Below are positions 47,701 to 55,809 of a DNA stretch of 64,000 nt, one piece after another. The translations under genes and the position numbers were made by a program. Source of the DNA: JAGNXB01 sp942490895 (GTDB taxonomy: Bacteria > Bacteroidota > Bacteroidia > Chitinophagales > Saprospiraceae); contig CALNZC010000056.1 in NCBI GenBank assembly GCA_942490895.1, positions 62,001-126,000 of the forward strand. The letters are read 5' to 3'. The number at the start of each line of letters is the position of its first letter. Within the stretch, counting starts at the first letter, position 1. A model generated the notes under the pieces. The model was not told where the DNA came from, ran no database searches, and saw only the letters and a program-made list of their open reading frames with translations.

Positions 47701-50700
47701 TCCCAGTCTGACGATTGCCAACGATACAATCCTCGATTCTAAAATTGGCGTAGGTATCATTGTTGTTGGTGATATATATCCCATTTCCAGATCTTCCGAA
47801 ACCTGCATCTCGAGAGACATTCAGACCCAGGATTTCCACTTCGCTGACTTCACTCATGTATATCGGCCAAATGGTGATGCTCGCAAAATCAGTGGTCGAC
47901 ACCGGCAAAGTGATATTGGTATTCGGAGCACTTCCATCCGAAAGCGTCAGATCCTTCATGCCAGAACACCGGAGACCTGCAGATGAATTACCAAACGTAT
48001 TGTCATCCAATACTACTCCACCCGGCAAACTGCCTTCGGTTACTCCATTCAAATAAATGGCCGGACTGTTCTGATTGGCGCCACTAAAGGTGACGTCATT
48101 ACTCAGCAGGGTAATATCCTCGCCTGAAGTGGCGTTGATCCCCATGCTGCGACGTTGGAAAATCGTATTCTGGACGAGCAGGTTACTACAATTGTATAGG
48201 GTCAGGCCTATGCCATAGCTACTTCCACCTGGCCAGGAGCCATCCAGTTGGTCCACGGTTGAATTGGAAACCTGGTTAAAATAAATCAGTGATCCACTCG
48301 AACTCAGGTTATTGACCCCTGTGAGGGTAATGGTCGTATTCGCGACTGATCCGTCTGAGATCAGGATATCTTCCATGGATTGCACCCGAAGCACGGTACT
48401 GGTATTTCCGGCAAACGTATTTCCATCGACCAACACGCCACCGTCCTGTGTCAAACCGTGAACGCTATTCAGATAAATTGCTGGGGTCCCTTCATTGGCA
48501 CCACAATTGGTGAAATCATTGTCCAGGATCTGACCATCATATCCATTGTTAAAGGAAACTCCGACATTCCGATTCTGAATAACACAATTTTGCACAGTAG
48601 GTGCCTGGTCAATATCCGTTATCGTAGCATATACACCGGTACCTGCGCGAGGCGAAGTATAAGACATGTCAACGTCGTCAATCAGAATATTTGAAGCATT
48701 TTGCAGATAGATGGCCGTACCGGTCATGGTCGATAGACCATTGGTCGCATCTTCTAAGGTGATATGGGTCCCAGCAACAGATCCATCGGAAATGATGAGG
48801 TCATCCATAGATACAATCCGCAGCGCTGTCACTCCGGAACCAAACACATTACCTGCCATCAACACACCACCAGGCAGGCTATTTTCCTCGACGCCATTCA
48901 AATAAACCGCCGGATTGTTATCATTAGCCCCACTGCCTTCCAGATTGTTGTTCAGGATGGTCAGATCAGTACCGTTGGTTGCATAGATGCCATAGTTTTT
49001 ATTCTGCAACAAGCAGTTCTGGATGGTCACACCATCGCTTGAAATCACTTGTATGGATGTTCCGGACCGTGCGCTAGGTCGACTGAGGTCAATCTCGTCT
49101 ACCAAAACATCGGTGACATTACTCAAATAAACCAGAGTACCACCATTGGTAATAGTATTCAATCCACAAGTGGCTGGGAGGATGATCTGGGATCCGGAAA
49201 CGGCACCATCTGAGATGGTGATATCCTCCATGTCATCGACCCGCAAGGCGGTATTGCAATTCCCGCCAAAAGAATTGTTTTGAATGAGGACTCCCCCATC
49301 CAGAAAGCCTGGCTCAATGCTATTGAGGAAGATTGCCGAATTGCCGGTACTTTGGCCACAATTGGTAAAATCGTTTCCGTCGATCTGGACATCTGCTCCA
49401 TTCTGAATAGATACCCCCACTTGACGGTACTGAAATGCACAATCTTTAACGATAATGTTGGCATCATCGTCCTGGTTGATGATATAGATTCCAGTACCAC
49501 TCCAACTGGTGTTCCCATTGGACATATCCACATCCTCTACCGTAATATCCGAGACATTGGTCATATAGAACATGTATCCAGTCGTCATTGAGGACAACCC
49601 ACTGGTGACGTCTTCCACCACGATTTGGGAATTGGGTACAGAACCGTCGGAGATCAACAGTCCCGTCATATTCTGAATAATAATGGCGGTGATGGCCTCT
49701 CCAAATGTCGTACCGGAGATGTCTACACCTCCAGGAATATTTTCCTCCTGGATATTGTCAAGCTTCAGCGCAGGACGAGCTTGATAATAATCGCCGCAAC
49801 GGAACAAATCGTTGTCGGTAATAGTATGATCAGTTCCACCGGAGATATCGATCCCCAGGCGTCGACGCTGGATCACATTATCGGTGATCTCGGTGGTCTG
49901 ACAATTGGTCAGTTTGATCCCATATCCGATATAATTTGTCGGTGCGCCTGTCCGGGACAGATTCAAATGACGGATCACCAATCCGTCCACATTACTGGCC
50001 TGTAGCACCCAATTGTCAATGGTCTGTGCAATCTGAATAACGGGTGCACCACCCCCATATGTAGGTTGAGTGGAACCATCAATTTCTACTGTTTCCGTAA
50101 TCGTAGGCAGTACAGTTGTCGGGGCGATCACATGGGGAGCACCACCCGGAATATTAAAGGTGATGACATCAGGACCCGGTTGGGCATTCGCATCGAGTAT
50201 GGCCTGACGCAATGATCCCACCCCACTGTCATTGGTATTGGTGACCTCCAGGAAAGAGGTCCCTTCACCCTGAATGTCAAATAGAAATGGATCTTCATCT
50301 CCATCGGTGTTGTCGATGGATACGGAAGCGACTCGTGTACCGGTAGCTCCGGGTGTAAATGTCATGGTAAACGTCTCACTATCTCCAGCGGGAATAGTGA
50401 CTGGCAGGGTAATTCCGCTGATTGCAAAATCACCTGCTTCCGCACCGGAGAGGGTAATGGTGTTGACATCCAGGTCGGAATCGCCAACGTTGGCGATTCG
50501 GAAAAGGCGGTCAATGCTTGAACCGACCTGTGTACCACCAAAATCAGTGAAGTTTTCGAGATCTGGAGTAACACTGCCATTCTGGATCAGTTGATCATTC
50601 CCGGTTACATCGATCTCCGGGTCTGTATCCGGAGGACAGGTACTTGACGCTGTCAAAAAGGGTAAAGCATCTACTGTACCGATATAACTCTGACCAGACC

Positions 50701-53700
50701 CACCATCATTACTAGGACCATCTGCAGCATCCCACCAGTTGTTCTCAGCAGTGAGGGAGTTGCCTGTATCATTTCGCAGGGCCGTGTTGTTTCCAGTGAA
50801 ATCGTTGTACTCCACCGATACAGATGATGCATTCCCCGCGATCTGTAATCCTGAGTTGTTATCGTCGAATGCATTACAATGGATACGATGCGAGCGCCCG
50901 TTTGTCAGATAGATGCCCGTATTTCGATTGGCAAGCAGATTGCCCCGGAAGGTCATCCGGTCACCAGTATTCGATGAATAAATTGCCGTACCTGACCGGC
51001 TTCCGCCGGAATAGGTCAGATCCAGAGAAGTGATCTCCCCATCCGAACAGTATTCCATATAAATGACATGGCCATTGTAATCAACCAATCCGTCTGAAGG
51101 AAGGAAAACAAAAGAAGAATTGGCTACACTGCCATCTGAAATCAAAATGTCAGACAGGCTATACAACCAGATGGCTGTACTGATAGTCGCCCCGCCTCCT
51201 GAAGAGCCAAACTGATTCCCGCTGGCTGACACACCCCCAGGCAGACTTCCCGCTTCAACCTGTTGCAGAGCGATTGCAGCATTGCTATTGCCTGAACCGC
51301 AATCGGTGAGATCGTTATCTGTCAAAGTATAGTCCGAACCATTGACCGCATATATCCCACGGTTCCAATTGTTGATCACACAATTATTTACTGTGAAATT
51401 GGTGGAAGAGCTGTTGTTCTCAAAATAAAGGGCCTGGGATCCTCCTTGTGATCCCGGCCGAACCAATTCGATAGATTCAATGGTGATATCCGAACAAAAA
51501 GAAATCCGAATAGGATTGTTGTTGACATCAGACAACCCACAGGTTCCGGTTTCAAAAGCGATATGCGTACCGCCGGCCAGTGCATCCGAAATGAGGACGC
51601 CCGACATATCTCGCATAGAGAAACCATAATTGCTATTGGTTCCTCCAAATATATTTCCACTCATCAGAATGCCGGCGGCAATTGTACCCTCCCTGAGTCC
51701 ATTGAGGTAAATACCGGACTCATTGTAATTATTCCCGGATGTAGAAACATCATTGTCCTGAATGGTGTAATCCGTACCACCATTGGCATATATTCCCATT
51801 CTTCGATTCCCGATCGTATTGTCTGAAGTGGTTACTGCACTGCAATTCTCAAAATACAATCCGGTGCCACTCTGACTGGCTCCACTATAGGTCAGATCCA
51901 GTTTGCTGACCCCAATATTCTCAACATTGGTGAACATGAGCACACCCTGACCACTGGAAGCGGCACAAGAAGTCATCCCGTTTGTACTTTCCAGGGTAAT
52001 ATTTGTACCTGCAACCGAGCCATCCGAAAGAATGAGGTCCGCCATATTATGGAGTCTTAAAGCGGTTAATCCGTTTCCTGCATTATCTCCAAACTGGTTC
52101 CCACTCATCGACACTCCTCCGGGTAAAACATCTGCGGCAATTCCGTTCAGATAGATCCCGACACTGTTCTGGTTGGTTCCACTGTCACGCACATCATTAT
52201 CCTCCAGGGTACAGTCTGATCCGCCTAAGACGTAAATCCCTGTATTGCGATTCCCTGCTAGCACATCTCGCACTGTGGTCATAGAGCACTCCTGGATATA
52301 CAGACCATCACCTGTTTTCGAACCTGTATTGGACAAGTCCACTGCCTGGATCAGAATATCCTCTGTATTGTTGACATATAGTGCTCGGTCGGACACTTCT
52401 GTCAATCCTTTCCCATTTTCCAGTATAATATGGGAGCCTGGCACGGAACCGTCCGAAACAATCAGACCGGATGACATGTTCGTCAACCGAACTCCGGAAC
52501 GTGCTTCCGTTCCGCCACCAAATAAATTGCCACTGACCAGAATTCCCTTTGACAGACTTCCTTCAGTCACTCCGGTGATATCCAAAGCTGCGTAGCTTGT
52601 ATTTACACCTGACCGCTGGAGGTCATTATCCTGGATGATGATATCTGATCCACCGTACACCTGAATACCAAAATAGCGACGATTCGCCGTATTCCCGATG
52701 AGCGACATCGTGGTACAATCGCTCATGTAAATTCCAGATCCATTTTGCCCACTCGCCCGAGAGACATCCACATTTTCTACATGCCCGTTGGACAAATTGG
52801 TCAAATAGAGTGCCCAGTCATTCTCCAGTTGGTTAAAGCCACTCGTATTTTCTAAGGTGAGGTTTGTGCCGACTACCGAGCCATCAGAAATAATAAGATC
52901 TTTCATGTCATTGATCCGAAATCCACAGTTTGCCCCGCTACCACCAAACAGATTACCACTGATGGAAACGCCACTAGAAAGGTTTTTTGTACTGACCCCG
53001 TTGAGATAGATCGCCGGACTATTAATATTTATCCCCGTCGATTGAAGATCATTTCCTTCCAGGGTGATGTCTTCGCCACTATTACAGAAAATCCCGGTCT
53101 GACGGTGTTGAATTGCACAATCACGTACAGTGGAACCTGTACAGGAATTCAAATAAACACCCGTTCCCTGGTTGCCTGAAGAATAGGAGAGGTCTACATT
53201 TTCTACAAGACAGTTATTTGAATTCTGAATGTAGATCCCATAGGCGTTGATGATATTTTTCAAACCACTCGCATCTTCCAGAGTGATATGGGTGTTGGGA
53301 ACTGATCCATCTGAAATAACCAGTCCATCCATATAGACCAGCTTGACACCAGCATTGGCTCCTGTACCACCGAAGAGGTTGCCACTGGCAAGGATCCCTT
53401 TGGGAATAGTCTGGCCATTCACACCATTGATCTCTAATGCAAATAGATTTGTGTTGAATCCACAGCTTTGCAGATCATTGTCTTCAATGGTATAGTCATA
53501 TCCGCCTGTAATATCAATACCCTGGCGCCGGTTCACCGTCGAGCAATTTCGAATCGTAATGTTTCCATTACTCTGACCATTGATAATCAACATACCGGTT
53601 CCATTTTGAGACCCGATTCTGGATACATCCACATTCTCGATTAGAACATTGGATACGGAACTGAAATACAGAACACTCTGACTATTGATATTCTCGAAGC

Positions 53701-54892
53701 CATTGCCATCCTCCAGGATGATATTGGAATTGGCCACCGAACCATTGGATATGGTCAGGTCTTGCATATTATTTATTCGCACACCACAATTGGCATTGGT
53801 TCCACCGAATAAATTGCCACTGACTTGAACTCCTCCCACCAGATCGGTGCCAACAATACTGCTCAACCACAGGGCCGGACGACCATTATCCAAACCACTA
53901 TTTTGAAGATCATTATTTTCAATTGTATAATCCCGGCCGCCGTCAGCATACAACCCGTAACGATGATTTTGCAGGTTACAGGAGCGAACCGTGACATCTT
54001 TGGAATTGATCGTATTGCTAATATAGAGGCCCACTGAGCTCCCCTGACTTCCGGAGGATCTGGACAGATCGACATTTTCCACAAGCAGATTTGCCACATT
54101 GACCAATGCCATTGGTCCGGAGGAAATATCATTATTAGCACCCAGAATATTGTTCATACCACTGGTAGCCTCCAATGTGATATTGGTATTTGGCACCGTA
54201 CCATCAGAAATGATGAGGTTTTGCATGTTGGTGATTCGAAGACCCCCTTTACTCAAGTTTCCTCCAAATGTATTTCCACTCACCAATACTCCCCCCGGAA
54301 GATTGGCTTCGACAACACTACTGAGACTAAGGGAGGTTCGCTCACCACTCCAGGGCGCATCACCACATTGCTCCAGATTGTTGTTCTGGACCGTCACATC
54401 TTTTCCGCCATTCACACGGATACCGGTTCTGCGGTAATTGATGATGTTATTCTCGAGCAGCACATTGGAACACTGGTTAACATACAGACCGTATGCATAG
54501 ATCGATGATGTGGGACGTGACAGATCCAGATAGCGGATAGTCAAACCATTCACATTCGATGCTTGCATATGCCAGCTGTCCGAATTCCAGTTGACCTTGA
54601 TCGGTGCCGTCCCGGCAAATCCGGGTTGGGTAGATCCATCGATCGTCAATGGATCCGTAATGGTCGGCAAAGCTGAAGACAGTGTGATCTGGAAGGGAAC
54701 ACTTCCGGCAATATTGAATTCGATGACATCAGCACCCGGATTGGCATTTGCATCCAAAATAGCCTGCCGGAGAGAACCGGGGCCATTGTCGTTGGTGTTG
54801 ATGACAGTGTAAGTGGTCGCCTGAGCCGTCAGGATACAAAGGGTCAGACCAAACAGTACACAAATGGACTTGAGAGTAGCTTGGGGGGTCAT
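41702..54892 (-). CDS. Giant locus, N-terminal segment: signal peptide, two beta-helix blocks, Hydin-like and HYR domains
   Basis: About 4,396 residues. Signal peptide MTPQATLKSICVLFGLTLC...TAQA. Block 1 (residues ~30-1420) opens NDNGPGSLRQAILDANANPG and has eight ~140-residue supra-repeats, each with an ISDGSV-type strand, an IENVDLS strand and a GIYVNGG-DYTI-DNDLQ strand: a right-handed beta-helix. An ASPM/SPD-2/Hydin-like domain follows (FRIANVGDSDLDVNTI). Block 2 (~1550-2935) repeats the same plan with eight supra-repeats, then a second Hydin-like domain, an Ig-like domain and HYR-like domains to ~4010, and the first two 221-residue units. The ATG at 54892 gives a clean signal peptide. 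A TTG at 54916, four bases after a perfect -7 box, is the alternative start. Confidence 0.85.
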   Translation of the reverse strand: MTPQATLKSICVLFGLTLCILTAQATTYTVINTNDNGPGSLRQAILDANANPGADVIEFNIAGSVPFQITLSSALPTITDPLTIDGSTQPGFAGTAPIKVNWNSDSWHMQASNVNGLTIRYLDLSRPTSSIYAYGLYVNQCSNVLLENNIINYRRTGIRVNGGKDVTVQNNNLEQCGDAPWSGERTSLSLSSVVEANLPGGVLVSGNTFGGNLSKGGLRITNMQNLIISDGTVPNTNITLEATSGMNNILGANNDISSGPMALVNVANLLVENVDLSRSSGSQGSSVGLYISNTINSKDVTVRSCNLQNHRYGLYADGGRDYTIENNDLQNSGLDNGRPALWLSSIVGTDLVGGVQVSGNLFGGTNANCGVRINNMQDLTISNGSVANSNIILEDGNGFENINSQSVLYFSSVSNVLIENVDVSRIGSQNGTGMLIINGQSNGNITIRNCSTVNRRQGIDITGGYDYTIEDNDLQSCGFNTNLFALEINGVNGQTIPKGILASGNLFGGTGANAGVKLVYMDGLVISDGSVPNTHITLEDASGLKNIINAYGIYIQNSNNCLVENVDLSYSSGNQGTGVYLNSCTGSTVRDCAIQHRQTGIFCNSGEDITLEGNDLQSTGININSPAIYLNGVSTKNLSSGVSISGNLFGGSGANCGFRINDMKDLIISDGSVVGTNLTLENTSGFNQLENDWALYLTNLSNGHVENVDVSRASGQNGSGIYMSDCTTMSLIGNTANRRYFGIQVYGGSDIIIQDNDLQRSGVNTSYAALDITGVTEGSLSKGILVSGNLFGGGTEARSGVRLTNMSSGLIVSDGSVPGSHIILENGKGLTEVSDRALYVNNTEDILIQAVDLSNTGSKTGDGLYIQECSMTTVRDVLAGNRNTGIYVLGGSDCTLEDNDVRDSGTNQNSVGIYLNGIAADVLPGGVSMSGNQFGDNAGNGLTALRLHNMADLILSDGSVAGTNITLESTNGMTSCAASSGQGVLMFTNVENIGVSKLDLTYSGASQSGTGLYFENCSAVTTSDNTIGNRRMGIYANGGTDYTIQDNDVSTSGNNYNESGIYLNGLREGTIAAGILMSGNIFGGTNSNYGFSMRDMSGVLISDALAGGTHIAFETGTCGLSDVNNNPIRISFCSDITIESIELVRPGSQGGSQALYFENNSSSTNFTVNNCVINNWNRGIYAVNGSDYTLTDNDLTDCGSGNSNAAIALQQVEAGSLPGGVSASGNQFGSSGGGATISTAIWLYSLSDILISDGSVANSSFVFLPSDGLVDYNGHVIYMEYCSDGEITSLDLTYSGGSRSGTAIYSSNTGDRMTFRGNLLANRNTGIYLTNGRSHRIHCNAFDDNNSGLQIAGNASSVSVEYNDFTGNNTALRNDTGNSLTAENNWWDAADGPSNDGGSGQSYIGTVDALPFLTASSTCPPDTDPEIDVTGNDQLIQNGSVTPDLENFTDFGGTQVGSSIDRLFRIANVGDSDLDVNTITLSGAEAGDFAISGITLPVTIPAGDSETFTMTFTPGATGTRVASVSIDNTDGDEDPFLFDIQGEGTSFLEVTNTNDSGVGSLRQAILDANAQPGPDVITFNIPGGAPHVIAPTTVLPTITETVEIDGSTQPTYGGGAPVIQIAQTIDNWVLQASNVDGLVIRHLNLSRTGAPTNYIGYGIKLTNCQTTEITDNVIQRRRLGIDISGGTDHTITDNDLFRCGDYYQARPALKLDNIQEENIPGGVDISGTTFGEAITAIIIQNMTGLLISDGSVPNSQIVVEDVTSGLSSMTTGYMFYMTNVSDITVEDVDMSNGNTSWSGTGIYIINQDDDANIIVKDCAFQYRQVGVSIQNGADVQIDGNDFTNCGQSTGNSAIFLNSIEPGFLDGGVLIQNNSFGGNCNTALRVDDMEDITISDGAVSGSQIILPATCGLNTITNGGTLVYLSNVTDVLVDEIDLSRPSARSGTSIQVISSDGVTIQNCLLQNKNYGIYATNGTDLTILNNNLEGSGANDNNPAVYLNGVEENSLPGGVLMAGNVFGSGVTALRIVSMDDLIISDGSVAGTHITLEDATNGLSTMTGTAIYLQNASNILIDDVDMSYTSPRAGTGVYATITDIDQAPTVQNCVIQNRNVGVSFNNGYDGQILDNDFTNCGANEGTPAIYLNSVHGLTQDGGVLVDGNTFAGNTSTVLRVQSMEDILISDGSVANTTITLTGVNNLSSSGSLIYFNQVSNSTVDQLDGSWPGGSSYGIGLTLYNCSNLLVQNTIFQRRSMGINATSGEDITLLSNDVTFSGANQNSPAIYLNGVTEGSLPGGVVLDDNTFGNSSAGLRCSGMKDLTLSDGSAPNTNITLPVSTTDFASITIWPIYMSEVSEVEILGLNVSRDAGFGRSGNGIYITNNNDTYANFRIEDCIVGNRQTGIYVNNGRDATIVNNDMTTSSSDYNNPAIYLSSLLEGSLPGGIAMSGNLFGNTANNGTGLRINGMQDLVISNGSLPNTNILILDTDGLDDYTYTTENSRYSHLYLNNVSRVEVDHLNLPHAGANQRGCGIYVSNNNADNTLSFTNNNLTGHATGISIQGGQDYTIQDNNLQNCGNRSDYYPALYLSSITSRNLDGGLLASGNLFGGADVRGAIYIENMTDLLVSDGSVPNSQIILATTDSLDQVSTACNDENLCAVLYLQNCADATIDHVDLSSGAGQSGVGIRYRNTLVTANTLTAQNNTIMNRSVGIYADGGSDYIIKDNDLTESGGSTTTGALTLVNMVRGLLQGGLEVTGNQFGGANALSGIYLDNVCDVVISDGSVLNSSIIIDPADGLQEVTQQALYVGNVQTADISKISLSRSGLTREGTGLKVVNGDQFNVSEVTITNRTTGFDFTGDIKSSYTLDCNTFYDNTLGVDFNSTALGISFANNHLGCNDIAVNGDFALDAQSNFWGKADGPSTDGGSGNGYTGSVDASNFLTSPPGCASTPPTPEFVGNSVVIADNDMTPETGDWTRMGSATPGNTVSQTFTLRNAGDAPLKLAANPLLTLNPNTDFSITAQPGVNELNVGEEVTFEVVFTAPAPGTYTTTLESPLLDCYGENYNFALEAQSCPEISASLSGDQGVCNGTTEVDLTIEITDGTPPFAVELSDGNTYTVNSTGISTIPSVPVAEPGPVTLTLVSVTDDNSCLGDPLNGSATITFGVDITPPVMICETSVSVALDNSGMASITAAELDNGSYDACGNITLNISNGPSNFICADFYSSPHILELTATDESGNTASCDVQVEITDPTDACNLPPVAVCQDITVNAEGNCENVSTVGADFDGGSTDPDDDPLTFLASPGTPYPMGTTDITLSVDDGQETDDCTASITVVDNTAPDLTCSDFDVELNGDVEYDLTTSDLQTIIAGSIDNCTSFGDLVFINSNIGFGCSQYGANTVTITVQDESGNESTCDITVNVSDISNASWDNCLTALPAMDAETGVCEAYIEWDILDFQPLPGCFDSATVNLGLGAGPQLVEDPVDLSVRSGIYPVGSTTVTYIITNLNGSSATCSFEVIVEDHEDPSITCPDGILADANAACEATGLNMGTPITADNCGVATTTFTPGEPYVLGVTEVTWTVTDNSGNQATCTQTVTVVDNEDPTITCPADIVVDSDPGDCSAVVNYTTPVGTDNCSGAITAQTAGLADGSTFPLGVTSNTFEVTDGISNTASCSFTVTVEDNEDPTITCPADVVVDSDAGACTASGVSLGTPTTADNCSVATTINNSSEPYALGNTTVTWTITDGSGNAANCDQIVTVEDNEDPTAVCNDLTVVLVDRNTYSLSSTEVDNIALGSDDNCSFTYAITAGVIDYDCDDRDAEHVVTLTVTDGAGNTAICTAMVTITDPNSVCNDPPVAVCQDITISTGANCDASIVAADVDGGSSDPDGDDLILSVDNDGPFGVGGHMVTLTVSDGEYEDDCMATVTVIDDTDPVALCQNVTVELDASGNGSTSAALLNDGSSDACGIASLTLDNEGFTCVNVGNGNIVTLTVEDNNGNTSTCTSIVTVEDNIPPVVICQDIQVDLDEIGNGTIEPSDLLFVYPEYLVYDANMSGWGPAGACGGRRKGSTTDLESFTWEDQLSSLAGVTSIEIEISMQWSETSNVYPYSLNGDVLGSEFGVGPGGCWIQVKTIELDLSSYNVGGTNTFTWDLPTDDHALIMNSAWGDAFARVVIHGDSPGLSDNCSDVGSINLTASTTTFSCSEVGTQEVTLEATDANGNTSSCTSIVTVEDNIPPVVICQDIQVDLDEMGNGTIEPSDLLFVYPEYLVYDANMSGWGPAGACGGRRKGSTTDLESFTWEDQLSSLAGVTSIEIEISMQWSETSNVYPYSLNGDVLGSEFGVGPGGCWIQVKTIELDLSSYNVGGTNTFTWDLPADDHALIMNSARGRCFCPGGDPWRQSGTIRQLQ

Positions 54893-54920
54893 GCGTCTAT
54901 AGATTAAACTTAGCAATGCC

Positions 54921-54928
54921 CAAACTTA
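54921..54928 (-). promoter_or_regulatory. Bacteroidota -7 box (TAAGTTTG) of the giant adhesin gene
   Basis: Perfect TAnnTTTG on the minus strand, followed by GGCA and a possible TTG start at 54916; the ATG at 54892 is 24 bases further on. A second weaker TAAGTTTA lies at 54904-54911. No -33 element is seen at the usual distance, consistent with dependence on an activator. Confidence 0.6.
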
Positions 54929-54950
54929 GCCCCTGTCTAAAAAGACGACG

Positions 54951-55018
54951 GTGCCACATGCAGTGGCTATCGTGCCATAGGGTTGACAATCGTGCCGAAT
55001 GTTGGGGATTATCGTGTC
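54951..55018 (-). promoter_or_regulatory. Direct-repeat operator array upstream of the giant gene
   Basis: On the plus strand GTGCC starts at 54951, 54972 and 54992, and GTGTC at 55014: spacings 21, 20 and 22 bp, two helical turns each. Three of the four are preceded by ATC. The copy at 54992 has the extended form TGACA-N3-GTGCC. Two of the copies lie 44 and 64 bp upstream of the -7 box, matching within one base the two copies at 59881 and 59903 in front of the hybrid regulator gene. Confidence 0.6.
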
Positions 55019-55019
55019 A

Positions 55020-55809
55020 AACACCGCTTTTCACTTGCTGGGAATCAACCAAATGGGTGGATAGTAGAGGGTGGCGGGTGGAGAGTAGCGGGTAGAGCGT
55101 TATAGCCTGCAGCAGTCAGGATTTCGATATTTCGTGCGGGGGTTATTTCGAGTGCCCCGGGCAAATGATGTTGCACGCAAAGGCGCCAAATCGCAAAGGG
55201 AATTCATCCATCGGTATGAGAAATTCCTTCAATGATTGGCTATCGACACCCTGTTACCAAGTATAAGCACGCAAAGGAAATTTGAATTCCTCAGTGATCT
55301 TCTCTTTACTTCAGCTGGTTTCCCATCTCTTTGACGAACTGTCCATTTTAAATTGACACAACCCCTTAGTGACTTAGTGGTAAAAAAAGACTGTGAGACT
55401 TTGGGACTATGTGACTCTGTGAAACTCTGTGTCCTCTGTGGTGAATCGGAGACTGTGAGACTTCGAGATAATGTGACTCTGTGAGACTCAAAATTCTTGC
55501 AACGACAAAAAAGAACGATCGAGGAAATACGAAGCAACGAAATCGGAAGCGGAAATCGGAGAACGCACGCGACAGCCCCAGGGGGGGGGGGGGGGGGGGT
55601 GAAATTCTCCTCCAAAATCTCTTAGTGGACTCTGTGCAACTCTGTGTCCTCTGTTTACTTCAGCAGGTCTCCCATCTCTCTGTCGAACTGTCAATATTTG
55701 ATCAATACGACCCCTCAGTGACTGAGTGGTAAAACACGGCTCATTTACTGGAATGCAAGACTCAACATGCAGGGCCCATTACCTTTTACCCATTACCTAA
55801 CCAGGAACA
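55020..55809. other. Repeat mosaic between the giant gene and its regulator
   Basis: No gene. It contains GGGTGGAGAGTAG phrases (55060-55100), a TTATTTCG phrase (55125-55150), GCACGCAAAGGCGCCAAA (about 55172), and a ~85-bp direct repeat (55305-55390 and 55654-55738; 'TTTACTTCAGC..GGT.TCCCATCTCT' in both). It also holds a ~40-bp direct repeat of GACTGTGAGACTT...ATGTGACTCTGTGA (55389 and 55451) and CTCTGTGTCCTCTGTG twice. Confidence 0.6.
55581..55599 (+). repeat. 19-base poly-G tract
   Basis: An uninterrupted run of 19 G follows CAGCCCCA and precedes TGAAATTC. It lies about 690 bp upstream of the giant gene start and 210 bp past the regulator stop. It is the only long homopolymer in the window. 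The exact count is unreliable from any sequencing method. Confidence 0.85.

Larger units (their letters stand above)
28329..54892 (-). pseudogene. Giant T9SS surface adhesin/matrix locus (about 8,851 residues when ten indels are repaired)
   Basis: All minus-strand open frames between 54892 and 28329 form one gene. Comparing repeat copies, I find indels at about 41767 (+1), 40214 (+1), 39776 (+1), 39706 (+1), 39690 (+1), 37775 (-1), 37388 (+1), 36376 (+2), 36333 (+2) and 29469 (-1). The net is +8, and 26,564 minus 8 is exactly 8,852 codons. Order: signal peptide; beta-helix block 1; ASPM/SPD-2/Hydin-like domain; beta-helix block 2; second such domain; Ig-like and HYR-like domains; 6 x 221-residue units; 2 x 166; 23 x 88; 5 HYR-like units; thrombospondin type-3 repeats with two ~230-residue beta domains; T9SS sorting domain. 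Marked disrupted because the frame as given is broken. Nine of the ten indels lie in near-identical repeats, so assembly error is likely. Confidence 0.8.

Noticed and set aside
55481..55732. Plus-strand open frame reading through the poly-G tract as a phase-variable gene
   Set aside because: The protein would be a run of glycines inside translated repeat phrases, with no leader or domain.
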